Assembly (NCBI GenBank): GCA_032433595.1
Contig: JASWJB010000078.1
Location: 1-64,000 of the forward strand
DNA length: 64,000 bases
From: Conoideocrella luteorostrata
Taxonomy: Eukaryota; Ascomycota; Sordariomycetes; Hypocreales; Clavicipitaceae
Direction: 5' to 3'
Shown here: piece after piece, positions 47,768 to 60,704 of the stretch
Numbering within the stretch: position 1 is the stretch's first letter
How the letters are laid out: each line of letters opens with the position of its first letter
The notes under the pieces: model-generated
Told to the model about the DNA's origin: nothing
What the model saw: the letters and a program-made list of their open reading frames with translations, nothing else
Database searches by the model: none
Position numbers and translations under genes: made by a program

Positions 47768-49487
47768 ATGGCTGCACCAAAAGTGTGAGTAATCCAATGA
47801 TATTACGCATTGATTCAAAAATCTACCTCTGAACCGGACGCAAACTGATCTCATATTTGTTTATTTTAGAATAGTACTCGGCAGCCTCAATGGCCAGCTT
47901 GAGCCTGTGCTCAAGAAACTGGCCAGCCTACACTCCAAGAATCATTTCTCGCTCGCTATCTTAACCGGTGACGTTTTTACACCTTCTACCGACGATGCCA
48001 CCATCTCCGCCCTTTTAGATGGCACTTTGGAAGTGCCACTGCCGACATACTTCACAATTGGAACTCATTCTCTCCCACGGCCCATCTCCAGCAAAATCGA
48101 GAGCGACGAAGAAATCTGCCACAATTTGCATTTCCTCGGCAAGCGAAGTACTACAAAAACTTCAGATGGCCTCAGAATCGTTACCCTCGGCGGTTTCCTC
48201 GACACAAACGTTGTGGGAGGGCAGTCTAAAGAACAACATCTCCCGTTTCACACAGAGGATGACGCAAAGGGACTGAAGGGCGCGAATAGCGCCGACATTT
48301 TGATCACTTCAATGTGGCCATCCAACATATGGAATGGATCCAAAGTGGTGCTTGAACCATCTCAGCAAGCAGCTGTCAAAAGCACTCAGTCCATTGCGGA
48401 GCTATGCGCAGCTCTCAAGCCGCGATATCACTTATCTGCTTCACCGGAAGCCTTCTTTTACGAGCGGGAGCCTTTTGTGCACCCCTCCAATTCAGACGCC
48501 GAGCCGCCTTGGATTACAAGATTCATCTCCATGGCGCCCTTCGGAAATGACGCCAAGGCCAAGGCCATGTACGCCTTTGCACTCAACAAATCCGATGCCA
48601 CTGTGCCACCTGGCGTAACGACGTCCCCATTTGGCTCTGCAAGAAAACGTCCTCATAACGACGATCATCAAGGCTACAGTCGGTTTGACCATCACGACAA
48701 TTCCAAACACGGCCGGCACAACAAACGTCGGCGAGCATCGCCTCCACCCGGCCCTGATCGCTGCTACTTCTGCCTCTCAAATCCGAACATCTCCTCCCAC
48801 ATGTGCTGCAGCATCGGCGACGAAGCCTACATAACCACCGCCAAAGGACCACTCCCTACATCCACCACATTCGCCGACCAAGGGCTCAATTTCCCAGGTC
48901 ACTTTATCATTATACCTCTCCCCCACGCGCCCACCATTTCAAGCATGGGTTCAACAACAGATCCCACCAGCGACGCCGTGCGCGCCTACAACGAAATGAA
49001 CCGTTTCCGCGAGTCCCTCCAGGCCATGATATCACAAAAATCCTCACACAAACTTGGCGCAATCACCTGGGAAATATCTCGCGACCGCAACATTCACATG
49101 ATATGGCAACTCATCGCTCTACCGGCTACCATGGTCCAAACCGGCATTGCAGAGGCAGCATTCCGCGTTGAAGCTGAGAACCAAAAATACCCTGCATTCC
49201 AAACCAAAGAACTCGCTCTAGAAGAACAAGCTTCCTATGGGGACTATTTCCGCGTCTGGCTCTGGGCAGATAACGGCGAGGACAAAATTAAGGGCAAGTC
49301 CCTCGTCATGCCACTCAGCTCAGACATGCACTTCGACCTACAGTATGGTCGCCGCGTCATCGCCAAACTCTTAGGCTTGGAGGAGCGTTTTATCTGGCAG
49401 AATTGTAAGCAGACTGTCGAGGAGGAGACTCGGGATGTAGACGCTTTTCGGGAGGCATTTAAACAATGGGATTTCACCTTGATGTAA
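47768..49487 (+). CDS. DRN1: CWF19-like protein 1 (Drn1), lariat-debranching cofactor
   Basis: Homologue of yeast Drn1/animal CWF19L1, which associates with late spliceosomes and assists lariat debranching by Dbr1. A 17-nt first coding exon (47768-47784, MAAPK plus two bases) is spliced over an 85-nt intron to 47870-49487, giving 544 aa. The join makes MAAPKVIVLGSLNGQLEPVL, the expected start of the N-terminal phosphoesterase-like domain, followed by LAILTGDVFTPS. After a basic His-rich linker (NKRRRASPPPGPDR) come the CwfJ domains: CYFCLSNP, GHFIIIPLPHAPT (HIT-like), and the C-terminal YFRVWLW...MHFDLQYGRRVIAKLLG. The family normally lacks debranching activity of its own. The upstream start was chosen because the in-frame codons before 47907 complete the conserved N-terminus. 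Confidence 0.93.
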
Positions 49488-51112
49488 AAACAAAATAAAA
49501 AGGGCTTGAGGACATCATTTTACTGAGAACTTAGAGGAGTCTGGAATGGGTGAAGGGGTCTTGGGGTTTCGGGATCACGGGTGCCTGGCTCATGTCTTGG
49601 CGTTTACCATTTTTCTAATTAGGGTGTTACTTCTAGTCGTTACAGAGAAAATGAAACAACAAGATTAAGGATACATCCTTATAAGGAATGAATTGCCACT
49701 GACTGGTAATATACAGTACCTGGGGTAAAAGTATGTGCGTCTATCTAAGTACCATGATGCTTCATACACTGCTTTCCAAAAAGAAAAGTGAAGATAAAAA
49801 TACACCACAACTTTAAATCTTAATCATTATAGTGCACTGCTATTGGGGTATGCACTCGCCTGCGAAAATACGTAACATAATATCCCCGTGTCTCTAAGGA
49901 AGACAAAAACTAGGCGTCGTTTCCTTCTTGTCGATGAAGAAAACAACCTTACTAGTGCAACTCATCTCATCAAATACGCCTGTGCCTGTAAAGCCGGCGC
50001 AAACATTCGTCAACAGGAACAGTCATTTCAGGAGTCATGTCTCACTATTTACGGGCAGAGCAGATGATGTAATATGTCCCTCGGTCTTATATGAGCTAAA
50101 CCAGGTAGAGGTGGAAATTAACGACCTGGACGAGTATAATGTACAACCAGCGACCTCTACGGGTAGGCTATTCTCGAAATCAGTAACCTTTAGTAAGTCT
50201 TGCTAGTTTTACAATAACAGCACAAAGCGCGAACTTCTTCATCATGCTCTACAACCCATTACAAAAGTAGGGGAGAGAGTGTCTTCCATAATTTGGAAGT
50301 ATGAACAATAAAAAAATGCCATTCCGTCATGCGAGAGGTATAATCGCACCAAAAGTGCAAGTTGAAAAGGAAAAAGGGTATTGTGGTTGCATACGCCGTG
50401 ATAAAAGAGACGTTCTTGTAGGCGCAAGATAATTGCATCACATCCTGGAGCGGGGATGTAACGGTGACCCATACAGCCAGCGTCATGCAAACGGAGCGTG
50501 TTTGTGTTATCAAAACAAGATCCAAAGTCCCAAGACAAAGGCTGCCAGCAAACTTAGCACGTAATCGGTGTCTGACTTGTTTACTTTTGCTGCGGCAGAG
50601 TGAGACGTCGCGAAGGAGGAAATAGGATTCCCGCGACATATTTCAAATGTCGCAGACTATCAACGTCCGAAGGAAAGAAAACCGAAACGGAGATTGCAAG
50701 TGCCAAGATTCAAGTCAAGGTATAACAAACGCCACGTGAAGACGGCGTTGGAAATGCAGTTCGTGGATCTGAGACGATACTCAAGATGTGATGCGAGGTC
50801 TAATGCCAAAATGCAAAAATGTGTAGTTGGGGCCAGAGAATGCAAGCAGAACGCACAGTTCTTTGATCGATTCGCTCATCGTACCCGGAAAGGTGAAAAT
50901 GTACAACAATGTCTCCGCAGATCCTAATTTTGATGAACAATGATGATATGGTATCATCCCGATGTGGAGCGAGTAGTATATTCAACCGCCAGGGTGAAGC
51001 TCCGAGCACATTGGCGGGTTGGGGCTATGAATTATCCCAGGGGCTTCAATATATGCTGAGTAATGTTGCTACCTATTCTGCGCAGCAGGCAGTAGTAGCA
51101 CGTGGTAAAGAG
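49488..51112. other. Intergenic between convergent DRN1 and CDC25
   Basis: 1.6 kb of 3'-flanking sequence with only short unconvincing open frames. It is A/T-rich to about 50.3 kb. No repeat or RNA gene recognised. Confidence 0.5.
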
Positions 51113-52997
51113 TTAATAAGACGCCATTCGGCGGGTCTGAGATCTATCCCCAAAGATCGGCGAATTAGCAAGCGTAGACAGTGTTGTGTTCCGAGAGGTC
51201 GGTCGGCTCGGCGCGGTAGGAGAATCGTGAACGCAAGGCTCTCGCTGTCCGAAAGCAAAAGTCTGTGAGCGTCCCAAGCCTTTCCTGGCCTTCAGTCGGC
51301 CCATTTCCCTCTCACAAGTGCGTTGATGTTTCTCGTCAGACATTTCCACGTACTGGGGAGGATAGCATCTCCCGCGGTGTTCAGCGAAGAAGCCGCTGTA
51401 GCCACCATCCAAGATGTACACCTCGGGGTATGTCAGAGCAGGGTAATGCTCCGCGTTAATTGTACGGTCATGGGATCGAATGTGACGAGCCATCAATGGA
51501 GCACGGTGTGCCGAGTATTCGCAGTGGAATATTAGGAGAGTACGACCCGGTATTGGTGTCTGAAAGAGCTGGGTGCCGAGAAGCTCCTTATCATTGTGAT
51601 TCACGGCTCCTTCGATATGACCACCATCGTACTCATATTCAAATCGACAATCAATGACCATTTTTTGATCGAAATGTTCCGCATATTTGCCGTCAAGAAT
51701 ATCTAGAAATGTTTCCCTAGCAATTCGAGGGATTGAATCGGTGGGGTCATCTAACAGGAAATGGGGGAGCACAGGCTCATGCACTTCTTCAATATCCATG
51801 ACTGCTTTCAACGCAGACGATGGCGCATCATCTGTGCCAGTTTTGGGCTTCATGATATCTGCTGGGTGTTCAAACATGCTCAAGGAACGGCGAAATTGCT
51901 TGCGATTTCGCAAGAATGGATTTGACTGCCGCCTAGCATGACAATTAACTGGCGATCCAAGTCGAGCGCCAGAGGTACTACCAACGCTGGTGAAGAGAGG
52001 TCGACGAGGGGGAGGTAAGGCAACAGGAGCGCATGGGCTATTTGACGACAGCGGCCGCCGCTCCATTGGCGGTGAGGCAGACTCAAAGCATTCTCCTAGT
52101 GAAAGATTGGAGCTTGTGCGACCCACACCAAAATCTGCCCCAAAGCGAAACGGAGGCAGCGGATTGTGAGTCTCACTTTGGACTCTCGGTGGCAGGGAGC
52201 TGGAACTCAGCACTTTCATGCGGCTCAATGATGGTCTACGGGGGGCAGCTATCCTACGGCTGTAGGAAAGAGGCTGGTATTAGCATAGTTAAAAGACGGA
52301 AGACAATACACTATGGAATGAACTAACTCAGCCAGAAAAGACTTAGTGGGCTCACAAGGGGCTTGACGAGCAATTGGAGCCGGTGAGTCAAGAACCATGT
52401 CATGATCGTCAGATGGGGTTGAACCTGGTGTAGGTGATTCCATCTCAACCTGAGCAAAGAATGGGTTTTTATGAGGGAGAGGAGACAGTTCCATATGTTC
52501 AACAACCGGGGCCGGTGAAGACGAGGGCAGAGGGGGTGTTGTAACAAAGTCTAATGCGATGGTCAGCAGTATGTCTCGAAACAGATGATAAACCATTGGA
52601 CCAGAACTCACGGCGACCGTCCATACCACCCATCATGTTAGCCGTAAACAGTGCTCGGCGAGGTGTAGGAAAATGAGGGCTATGATGATGTTTAGGTCAG
52701 CATCAATTCGACCACGACGTCAATGAAGGACTAAACCAACCTGGCTTCATTGTCCAAGCGGAAGTTTTGAGACAGGTCAGCTGCCAAACTAGCGGCAGGT
52801 GAAGAGCCGCAAACCTCCTTGACAGAGAAATAATCGGCCGTACTCTTGTGCAACTGCTCTCGCAAGCTGACCGAGCCCATCCCACTCGACGAGCTGGAAT
52901 AGTGAGAATGCGGACGAGGCCGAAAGAGATCTCGGTTGCCCCATGCTGGAGCGGGCATTGGGCGATGCATTGCCGCCAAGGGAGACGAGGCTTCCAT
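51113..52997 (-). CDS. CDC25: M-phase inducer phosphatase Cdc25
   Basis: Dual-specificity phosphatase that removes inhibitory phosphates from Cdk1 to trigger mitosis. Four exons, 52997-52741, 52679-52612, 52550-52328 and 52259-51113 (introns of 61, 61 and 68 nt), give 564 aa (yeast Mih1 about 554). The splices bring together regulatory motifs: PHFPTPRRALFTANMM, then MELSPLPHKNPFF, then FLADRRIAAPRRPSLSR. The C-terminal rhodanese-fold catalytic domain has IPRIARETFLDIL, VIDCRFEYEYDGGHIEGA and the active-site loop HCEYSAHRAP, with Cys429 and Arg435, followed by YPEVYILDGGYSGFF. The ATG at 52997 (MEASSPLAAMHRP) is preferred over an upstream in-frame ATG at 53024. A 7.7-kb gene-poor region lies upstream. 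Confidence 0.96.
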
Positions 52998-55900
52998 TAT
53001 GAAAGCAGATGAAGCTAACCACAAACTCGTCAGAACGAGTTTATGGATGGCAGCAAGGTATTGTGAAGCCCAAATTGCATTGATACAGAAATCGTCGAGT
53101 CAAGATCCAGCACAACAAGTGAATGCTGCAGCCCAATTTGGGAGATGCTTCTAAACAAAATACGAAGGTTGCGTATGCCACGGGCCTAGTGTGAACAAAG
53201 CAACTCGCTCCACGGTATGACCCAATTCCTTGTTGGCAATGATTCTCAGCTGATCTTATTTTGAAGATGAAACCCCCAAGGTCGAGTAGGTGCAGCTGCT
53301 GGTTCAACAAGAGGTCGTGGCTCGTTATAATCGTATCAATGGCATTTGTGTCGAGGTAGGGACGTCGGTTTTTGAAGTTCGTCTCTCGGTGATCTGGTCA
53401 CGGGCAGAGTCGAGTATCCGATTAAACCCTTTGTTGGTCTTGAAATAATAAAGAGAGTTACAGAGACAATGACTACTTTTTCGTCGTGTGGCGTCCAAGC
53501 GATTGGTAGCTGCTCGTTGCTGGGTGAATAAACGGCCGCCTCTTTCTTCTCTGCCGGCACTCCGCTTCACTGCAGACCGAAGCGTTCCGTGCTAAATCGA
53601 CAAAACGGTTGAACTATCGTTGCCTCGTAAGGATGGGACCGACAGTCAAAGGCAGGTCAGGTTCGCTTTTTCCCTCTCGGTCTCACAAAGAAAAGCGGCG
53701 CTCAGTGAAGAGCGACGACCTTCCCTTGTAAAGTTTTTTAAGACCTGGCCGTCTCGTTGCCGGGTGAGGCAATTGGATGGGACAAGAAGCAAAGAAGTGG
53801 ATGAGGGAGCAACGCCTTTTGAATGGACCGTGCCACGTCCTACGGACCATGCCCTGGTGCTTGGGATGGAGTTGGGACGTTGTTAGGGGTGACTGGGGAA
53901 CGAGGGAGACATGGGAGGGGAGAGAGGATTTAGGCAAAGCGAGGCGAAGATATTAGTGGGTGACGGGGCGAGGGGCAGGCGGCAACGGAAAGAAGAAGCA
54001 GAAACAGCGCCAAGGAGAGGACGTATGTACGTAGAGCAGTTCTCCGAACGGAGTACCCCGTAGAGCTCTGCTATCTGCGGCACCGCCAACAAGGATGCAG
54101 CAGGGCTTCTTTCTCCAACAACCATCGGTGGTGCCGCTGTCATCACCTGGTGTGTTGCTTGTTGTCGAGGTTGAAGACAGGGAACTAACTAATAACCCAA
54201 CTGCATGGCGTTCCACCAGATGCGCGGTGAGCAAGCGTGCATCGGCAACCAAAAAGCAAGGCAGGGCACTGGATTGGACTTCTGCGGGTCGCCGGGGTCA
54301 TGTCTCTAATGCTCTAGTGCACGAACCTGACACCTTAGCGCTCTATTGTCCTAATGCTCAGCTGCACCGACGTGAATAGCGTCATATCCCCCCGGACGAT
54401 GGACGATGGGTCACGCAAGCTACTTCCAATCGTCGGCCCAGATGCCACATTGCTCATTGACTGTACTACTGTGTTCTAGGGCCGACTTTGGGTTTCTGTC
54501 ACGTATTTTTGAGTCTATGCCGGCACGGAGGCACAGCATGATGTGTTCCAGAGCAGATTTACAAGTTGCACAGATCATCGATTGCCGTGGCTACCTAGAT
54601 ACTCCGTACACTAGCACGTATGGTAGCTGCCTCGCAAGGTTGCGCAGCGAACAGTACTGCATGGAACCCCAACTCAGCCCCAACAACTAACAATGCAAAC
54701 ATGCTCCAAGGGCTCATCAACGTCGGATAGCTGCTCACCATTGAATGTAATACGGACTGCTCCGTCCTCCGTACATATTAGTTACCGCCCTGCCCTGCAA
54801 GGTCGGCCAACAGAGTCTCTCCGTCAAGACCAATGTCGTGGTTGCTCAGCGAAGAGTGGGGAAGTTGAAGGGGGACATGAACGAAACACTAAACCAACAA
54901 AGACAGACCATCCCTCGTCTTTCTCGAATAATACGGAGTACTCCCTCGTCACATCAAGCTCACACTGACCGAACCATGACATCTCCACCGTCGGCGCTTA
55001 GCAGACAGGGTTCCAGGACGTCGAAGCCCTGCAATGTGCAAGCTACACATGGAGGAATACAATTGACATCATCGCCGAGGTCTGGTCCGACTTTTTATTT
55101 CCTCGGGCACTGGGGAAAGCGCAGGCTCATTACACAGGATTCCAGCCGCATGCTCCCGACACAGAGAGAGCCTTCAAGAGCACGTCCGTTTGCATCATAG
55201 CTGTATATTTGCATACCAGACGACGACGACTTCCGGAAATAAGTCTCCGGGCCTGTCAATGTTTCTAGGATCGCGTTTGTGCTTGTTGTCTTGCGTTGCT
55301 GCTTTACACGAACTCATAAAAGAGAGGGAGAGGGGACATAAGATTAGCCATGTAGACAATCAAACGCTCTGCTCGCCTGACAGTTTTCAAGGGTGGCTGG
55401 ACAAGCAGTGTTGGTTCAATCGCACAGATCAGTTTCAAATATTTCGGTTAAAAAAACCGCCCTTCCTAATTAGTTCAGAGGCACGGGCGAATGGTTTGTT
55501 TAAATATTCTACGGAGTACTCCGTACCTTGAGCCGGTATCCCTGGGTTGGCATCAAACTGGTCTGTTCTCAATATGCAGCCATCCCTCCCTTGCATGAAA
55601 GTCTGCAGGCACGAGGCTGCCGATTTTGCACAACATTGTTCAAACCCGCTCACACCTGGACGCCAATCGTCTGAATCAAGTCTCAGCATCTTAAGGGTCA
55701 CCAACCCTTGCCAGAAAGTGTAATTTCGTCGACAGTTTTTAACTATCCACAGCATTACACGGGCAAGACAGCCCAAGGAAACATATATTGTGGTACTCCG
55801 TATAGGACGTGCATCTGTCTCGATCTTCAGACAAAGATCTCGATCAAAGTGGGTGAATCAAAACTATGTAGCGTGGATAACTAGTCACCTTGACGATATT

Positions 55901-58900
55901 CGACGCACAGATTTCAATGCATAACTGCAAGTTCAATATCAATATATGTTTTATTGCACTGTGTGCTGGACACGGCTATTGGACACAATTTTGTGACGAG
56001 CGAATAATACTCCGAGTTGTACTCCGTCCAGAGTACCAGTAATATCTCAGCACAATGCCTTGCCGTTGCTTCCCCCCCGTCGCCTGTGAAGAGCTAGCCA
56101 ACACCAAATGAGAATGTAAACAAAGAGCGGCACCCCCGTCTGTCGACGAAAATGGAAACGCCCAAGCGCTCATGTGCCACGACGTGCTCTTTTAGCACAA
56201 GCGGCTAATAAAGGCATAGAGCTTATGTGCAACAAAAATTGCTCCATTTTGAGACCAAAGCGAACGACTCACCATGCATCCCGACAAGGCTCAAAACACC
56301 CTAGTCCAGCGTGCCAAACGAGCTCAGCGTGTTTGGCTGCGGAGTAAGGAGCATTAGCCCGGCCTGTCCAGGTACAAAAACAGTTCAACTGCAGTGCCGA
56401 CAACGACAGGATTTCTTCATCAGGACCAAATAGGTAAAAAGAAAGCGTACTAGCTAAAAAAATTAAAATAAAATAAAACCCGTTTCCATCAGAACTCTGG
56501 GGCAGAGTCATGTAATGACGTTGAACTACAGGGTTAATCCAGAACAGAATACGATGCATCGTCGATGGCACACCCCCAATTCCGATCCCTAAGCCACGAG
56601 GTTGATAGAGGGGATTGCTTAGACGTCATTGGGACATTAGCACACTCGCATTGATATCTCTCGGCTGTCGAGCATCGCGCTCCACGAGATGTGTATCAGC
56701 GGATCAGTCGGAGTGATCGTCATCACAGAGCAAGGATGCACGAACGCTATCAATGCCACCAACCTACACAACGACGAACTATGGTCAGCTCAAGATCTTG
56801 GCTATTGCTTCGAGATCGATTGTCCTGCTTTGGCACGACCCAATTGTCTTCTTTTGCATCTCGCTAAGACGGCATCGGGTTATGCTGAAGCATTCGATCG
56901 CGTGGGTAAAGGTTCGTTTTCGGATCCTCTCACCTCCCATTTGTTTACTTTCCCACACCCAGCTTGCCAGCTTACCTGCCGTCCGTGTCGTGTCACCTGT
57001 TATCATATTTACCGCATGTCCGTGGACGGAGTGTACCAGAATCCCACATTGCCGCTTTGCCTCAATGGAGTTTGCTGACGGCCCAGACCCTCTCTTGCTA
57101 TCTAAAAAAGCAAAAGCTCGGTGACAACAAACATGGTGCTAAGGGAAATCGCCCAATCATCGTGGCGGATGGCTCAGTTACCGCAGAGCCCAGCTCTCTC
57201 AGCTAGTCCAAGATCCTTCCAATTAACCCAAAGTAGCCGCCGGGACCCTCTCGCTTTGAACCCCGACTCATCAATGGGGTGGTTCAACCGAAGGCGACTA
57301 CGCCTTGCTGGGCAGTGCATCAGCTTCAGAATGTCTCTTCTGGCCCCTCAGATGAGGGAAATAAATAAGAACAGAAACAGCTATTTGACGCCTCGTACAT
57401 AATACGGTTTGATACTCGACAAGGATGCCATAATGGCTTCATGTTGAGGGTTCTAGCCCCCAATAGCGTGCCTCTGCGTTGTTCGCTGCATTGAAACCCC
57501 CAAAAAAAGTGAAAGTAAACAAATGCTGAACGAAAGCGCGTCCTGACCCCACCTAGCAACGCCTCTTCGACAATCGCGAGATCACGTGCTGCATCTAGGT
57601 GGCACGGCCCCCGTGCATCACCAAATACAATACGGACAAATAAATAAGCCACATCCAGATCTAGTAGGAGACATAGTGTAGGGGTTGCTTTTTGACGACT
57701 TTGAAGGGCTGGAGTCTTTTGCTGCTCCAAAACCTTCCATGTTTGCGTCCGCTGTCGGGAGGCGCCTATAATCCGGTGGAGTCAACCCCATTTATCGCAA
57801 GACATCCATGGGTTCATGATAACCTTCTCGAACAAACATCGCATCAACAAACCTCGGATGTGGCATATGGCAATGTTTTCTATTGTCAACCGCGGAATCC
57901 TGCACGCCGTACGGTTGTTCCCGAGGACATTACTCATAGTATTGCCACAACCACCATCCAGGCACGTGGCAAACTCTGACCAGTAACAAGCCCAGCAGCG
58001 GCATCTACAAGGCATCAGCCGGTACAGTGAAATCTTGGACAATAATTATAATGATGATACTAGACATTTTGCAACCACTAACACTGTGAAAGAAAAATTT
58101 ATGGTTTAGTATCCCATTCACTGCATTCATCGAGCGTAACAATGAGACAAAAGTTTGCCTTGTTCGCCTCGGCTGGTGCACATTGCTTCGTGCAAACAAA
58201 GTCCATTTACATTAATAGTATGCGGGATTGCAGTGCAATGCCATAATTTCTGGAACACTAGCCTTTTATCAATCACAGTTGTTATGTGTAAAGTGAAGTA
58301 GACAAAGAAAGTCACCGAAAATGGATTCGTAGCCGTGCGGAAGTTAGTGCGAGCTCGTTGCAATCATGCGACGGTTTAGATACGGAAAGCAATTTTCTAA
58401 AAGAGTGATATTTTGTATGAGCTCCTCTACTGGAATACTTGGGTCGCCCGCCGCATCTTGAATTTGGAATCTCCGTTATCGCAAAGTTCGCAAGCATTAT
58501 CTTTCAAGCTCTAGCCGTTTCTTGAACCTTTATTTTGACCATTTTTTTACCCACGGAAATTATGGGTTGAAGGTAGACGTCTCTTTTGAACTTCATGGCT
58601 CTGGAACACCAGATGGAAACGGCGTTCTGGAGATCGTATAATAAGGATCCATGTAATGGTTCATGCTCTCGTCTCTCCCATGTTGTATTTAGGATTTACG
58701 GCGAGCAGAACCCCTGACTTTCGGCCGGCTCGCTAAGTCACTGCTTGAAAGTCCCAATTTCTCTACACTTTAAGTTAAGACGTGGTATTTATAAGCCCGG
58801 CTGCGATATGGAAAGTACACGCCCGACGTACTAATTAATTATTTACAATTACCATCCAGGTGATTACAGTGTTCAGGATTGTATCTTGCCCTTGGCCTTC

Positions 58901-60704
58901 AGAAAGTTTACAACTTCACCACAAATGTCAACAGCATTGACAAATTTTCGCCGATATGTTGTTTTTGGCGATTTTACTTTTGTTCGTCTTGTTCTTGTTA
59001 ATACTGGTGGTGCACAGAGTTGTCTTACACGACCACGAAGGAGGGTTGAGGGGATTGAGCAGAGACATGCGGACAGCAATTGTAACAGAAGGCTCCAAGT
59101 CCAGACAAATGGCCTTATACAACACATAAGCACAATCAGTGATACCAATGTCCGACGATCAACATGTAACCCAGCATACCAGCACTTCTAGCCGAGTGGA
59201 CAGGTGCCGCCTCGTAGCGCATGGCATAGAACATGCTCTCAGGATGGCGTCGTCGTTGATCCACAAACTCTTTGTCATATTTAGCGGCATATTATTCCTG
59301 TAACACTTTCAAACGCCAAAATCTCAGTCAGTCACACAGTCAATGATTCCGGGTGATGATAAGAGTATCCGCAACATTTATGCAAGCAACCGGTTTTATC
59401 GCGCTGGATTTGTGAGTTATATGGCTGAGCTCGCCATGCTTCTCACGCATCTTATCTCCTCTTCTCCATTCTCAGTGTTCCTTGTGAATCGTCTCCTCTT
59501 CACTCTGTCGATGGTTGGCTCAGATAGATCGCGCGAAACATGTAGACAAATACGAATGAAATATGGGCATCTATAAATACAATTGCAAGATACTGTCATA
59601 TAAAAATAAGGTTTCATTACAACTTTTTAGTCACAAATGATGATTGAGCCTCGCGCGATAGCAATCTGCCACAGCTGTCTGCCTACATTCGAGACAAAAG
59701 ATGGCGGTTTGACCGTACCACTTGCGGACCTATACTTCTCATGCAAAACAGAATATACCTAGGTATGAGTGAGTGTACATACCTTGTCGTTAGCAATACG
59801 TTGACATGTTTGCCAGTACACTCCTGTTTACACCTCTCACTGACGATAACAATTATCAAACCATTGCCATTGTCCACCTTTATCTTGAACAGGTCGCAGA
59901 AGAGTGATGTATAGTAGCCTCTGGACACTCTTATACTTACCATTGCACGAGCGTAGGAAATCGCATAGGCGCAGGAAGACTTGAAGCGTGCATTGTTGTG
60001 CAGAGGTTCCAGCAGCACTCTCCCGGCGCTTGGGGCCACTCGTCCGTCACCTGGCGCTGCCCCGCTGGATCTTCAAAGTCCGAACACAGGGCCACGCAGC
60101 TACTGTTTCAGGTCGACAAGGCTTCATGCAGCCGCTTCTTTTTATTTCTATGTTTACTTTGTCCGTAGGGATGAACCCTGAGATGACACCATTGAATAAG
60201 GTGATGTGTACGGAGTCACATTTCATTGCAACATGCCGCTCAGAGATCGGACGTATGGAACAAACAGGCTAATGCCGATGTGTTCATGCAGAGTATTTCA
60301 GAATGGACTCGCGGGCTTGTTGTGGTGGTGTTCAGTCAATCCTGTCTCCCCAGCATATCCACCCAGTCATCCAAACTACGGTTCTGCCGTAACCATCGTC
60401 CAACGCCCTGGGATGTATTGTCATGAGCAATGCGTTAGCCATGATATCAACAAAATGATGTCGTCGCTATTCAGATGTTGCCTCACGCAATTGATAATAC
60501 TGTGAGCTGGGTGTTCTACAAGCAAAGGGAAAATAAAGGTGTAGATAGGGTAGGTAAAAGGCAGGTGGGGTGCAGCGGCGGAAGGTGGGGCCGATAAAAG
60601 CGGTGTTAAGAGGCAGTAATATTTTTTTTTGGGAGTTTCATTCTGTAGTTGCGGCAGGTGGGATTGCGACAAGTTTACGAGAGGAATTGTCTACGCGGCC
60701 GTAA
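52998..60704. other. 7.7-kb gene-poor region
   Basis: Between divergent CDC25 and POL5. No intact gene recognised; open frames are short, overlap on both strands and lack family motifs. It holds GTACTCC-type heptamers at about 54050, 54600-54609, 54932-54944, 55510-55525 (a perfect palindrome), 55793-55802 and 56020. A minus-strand stretch at 59281-59130 reads protein-like (DQRRRHPESMFYAMRYEAAP) but has no start, domain or clear splice partner. The right end holds the POL5 promoter, with a T-run near 60630. Confidence 0.45.
55510..55525. repeat. Perfect 16-nt palindrome of two inverted heptamers
   Basis: TACGGAGTACTCCGTA is its own reverse complement. It is the tail-to-tail arrangement of the same heptamer that forms the head-to-head palindrome at 36191. 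Confidence 0.9.

Noticed and set aside
54838..55200. 120-codon plus-strand open frame
   Set aside because: Low-complexity mixture with no domain and a heptamer copy inside; best read as non-coding.
56689..57124. Two overlapping plus-strand open frames of 123-129 codons
   Set aside because: They overlap in different frames and neither has a motif, signal peptide or splice continuation.
58873..59148. Small secreted-protein candidate on the minus strand (hydrophobic N-terminus)
   Set aside because: The hydrophobic start is short and Cys-rich by chance; two other frames across the same DNA look equally protein-like and no promoter or splice support exists.
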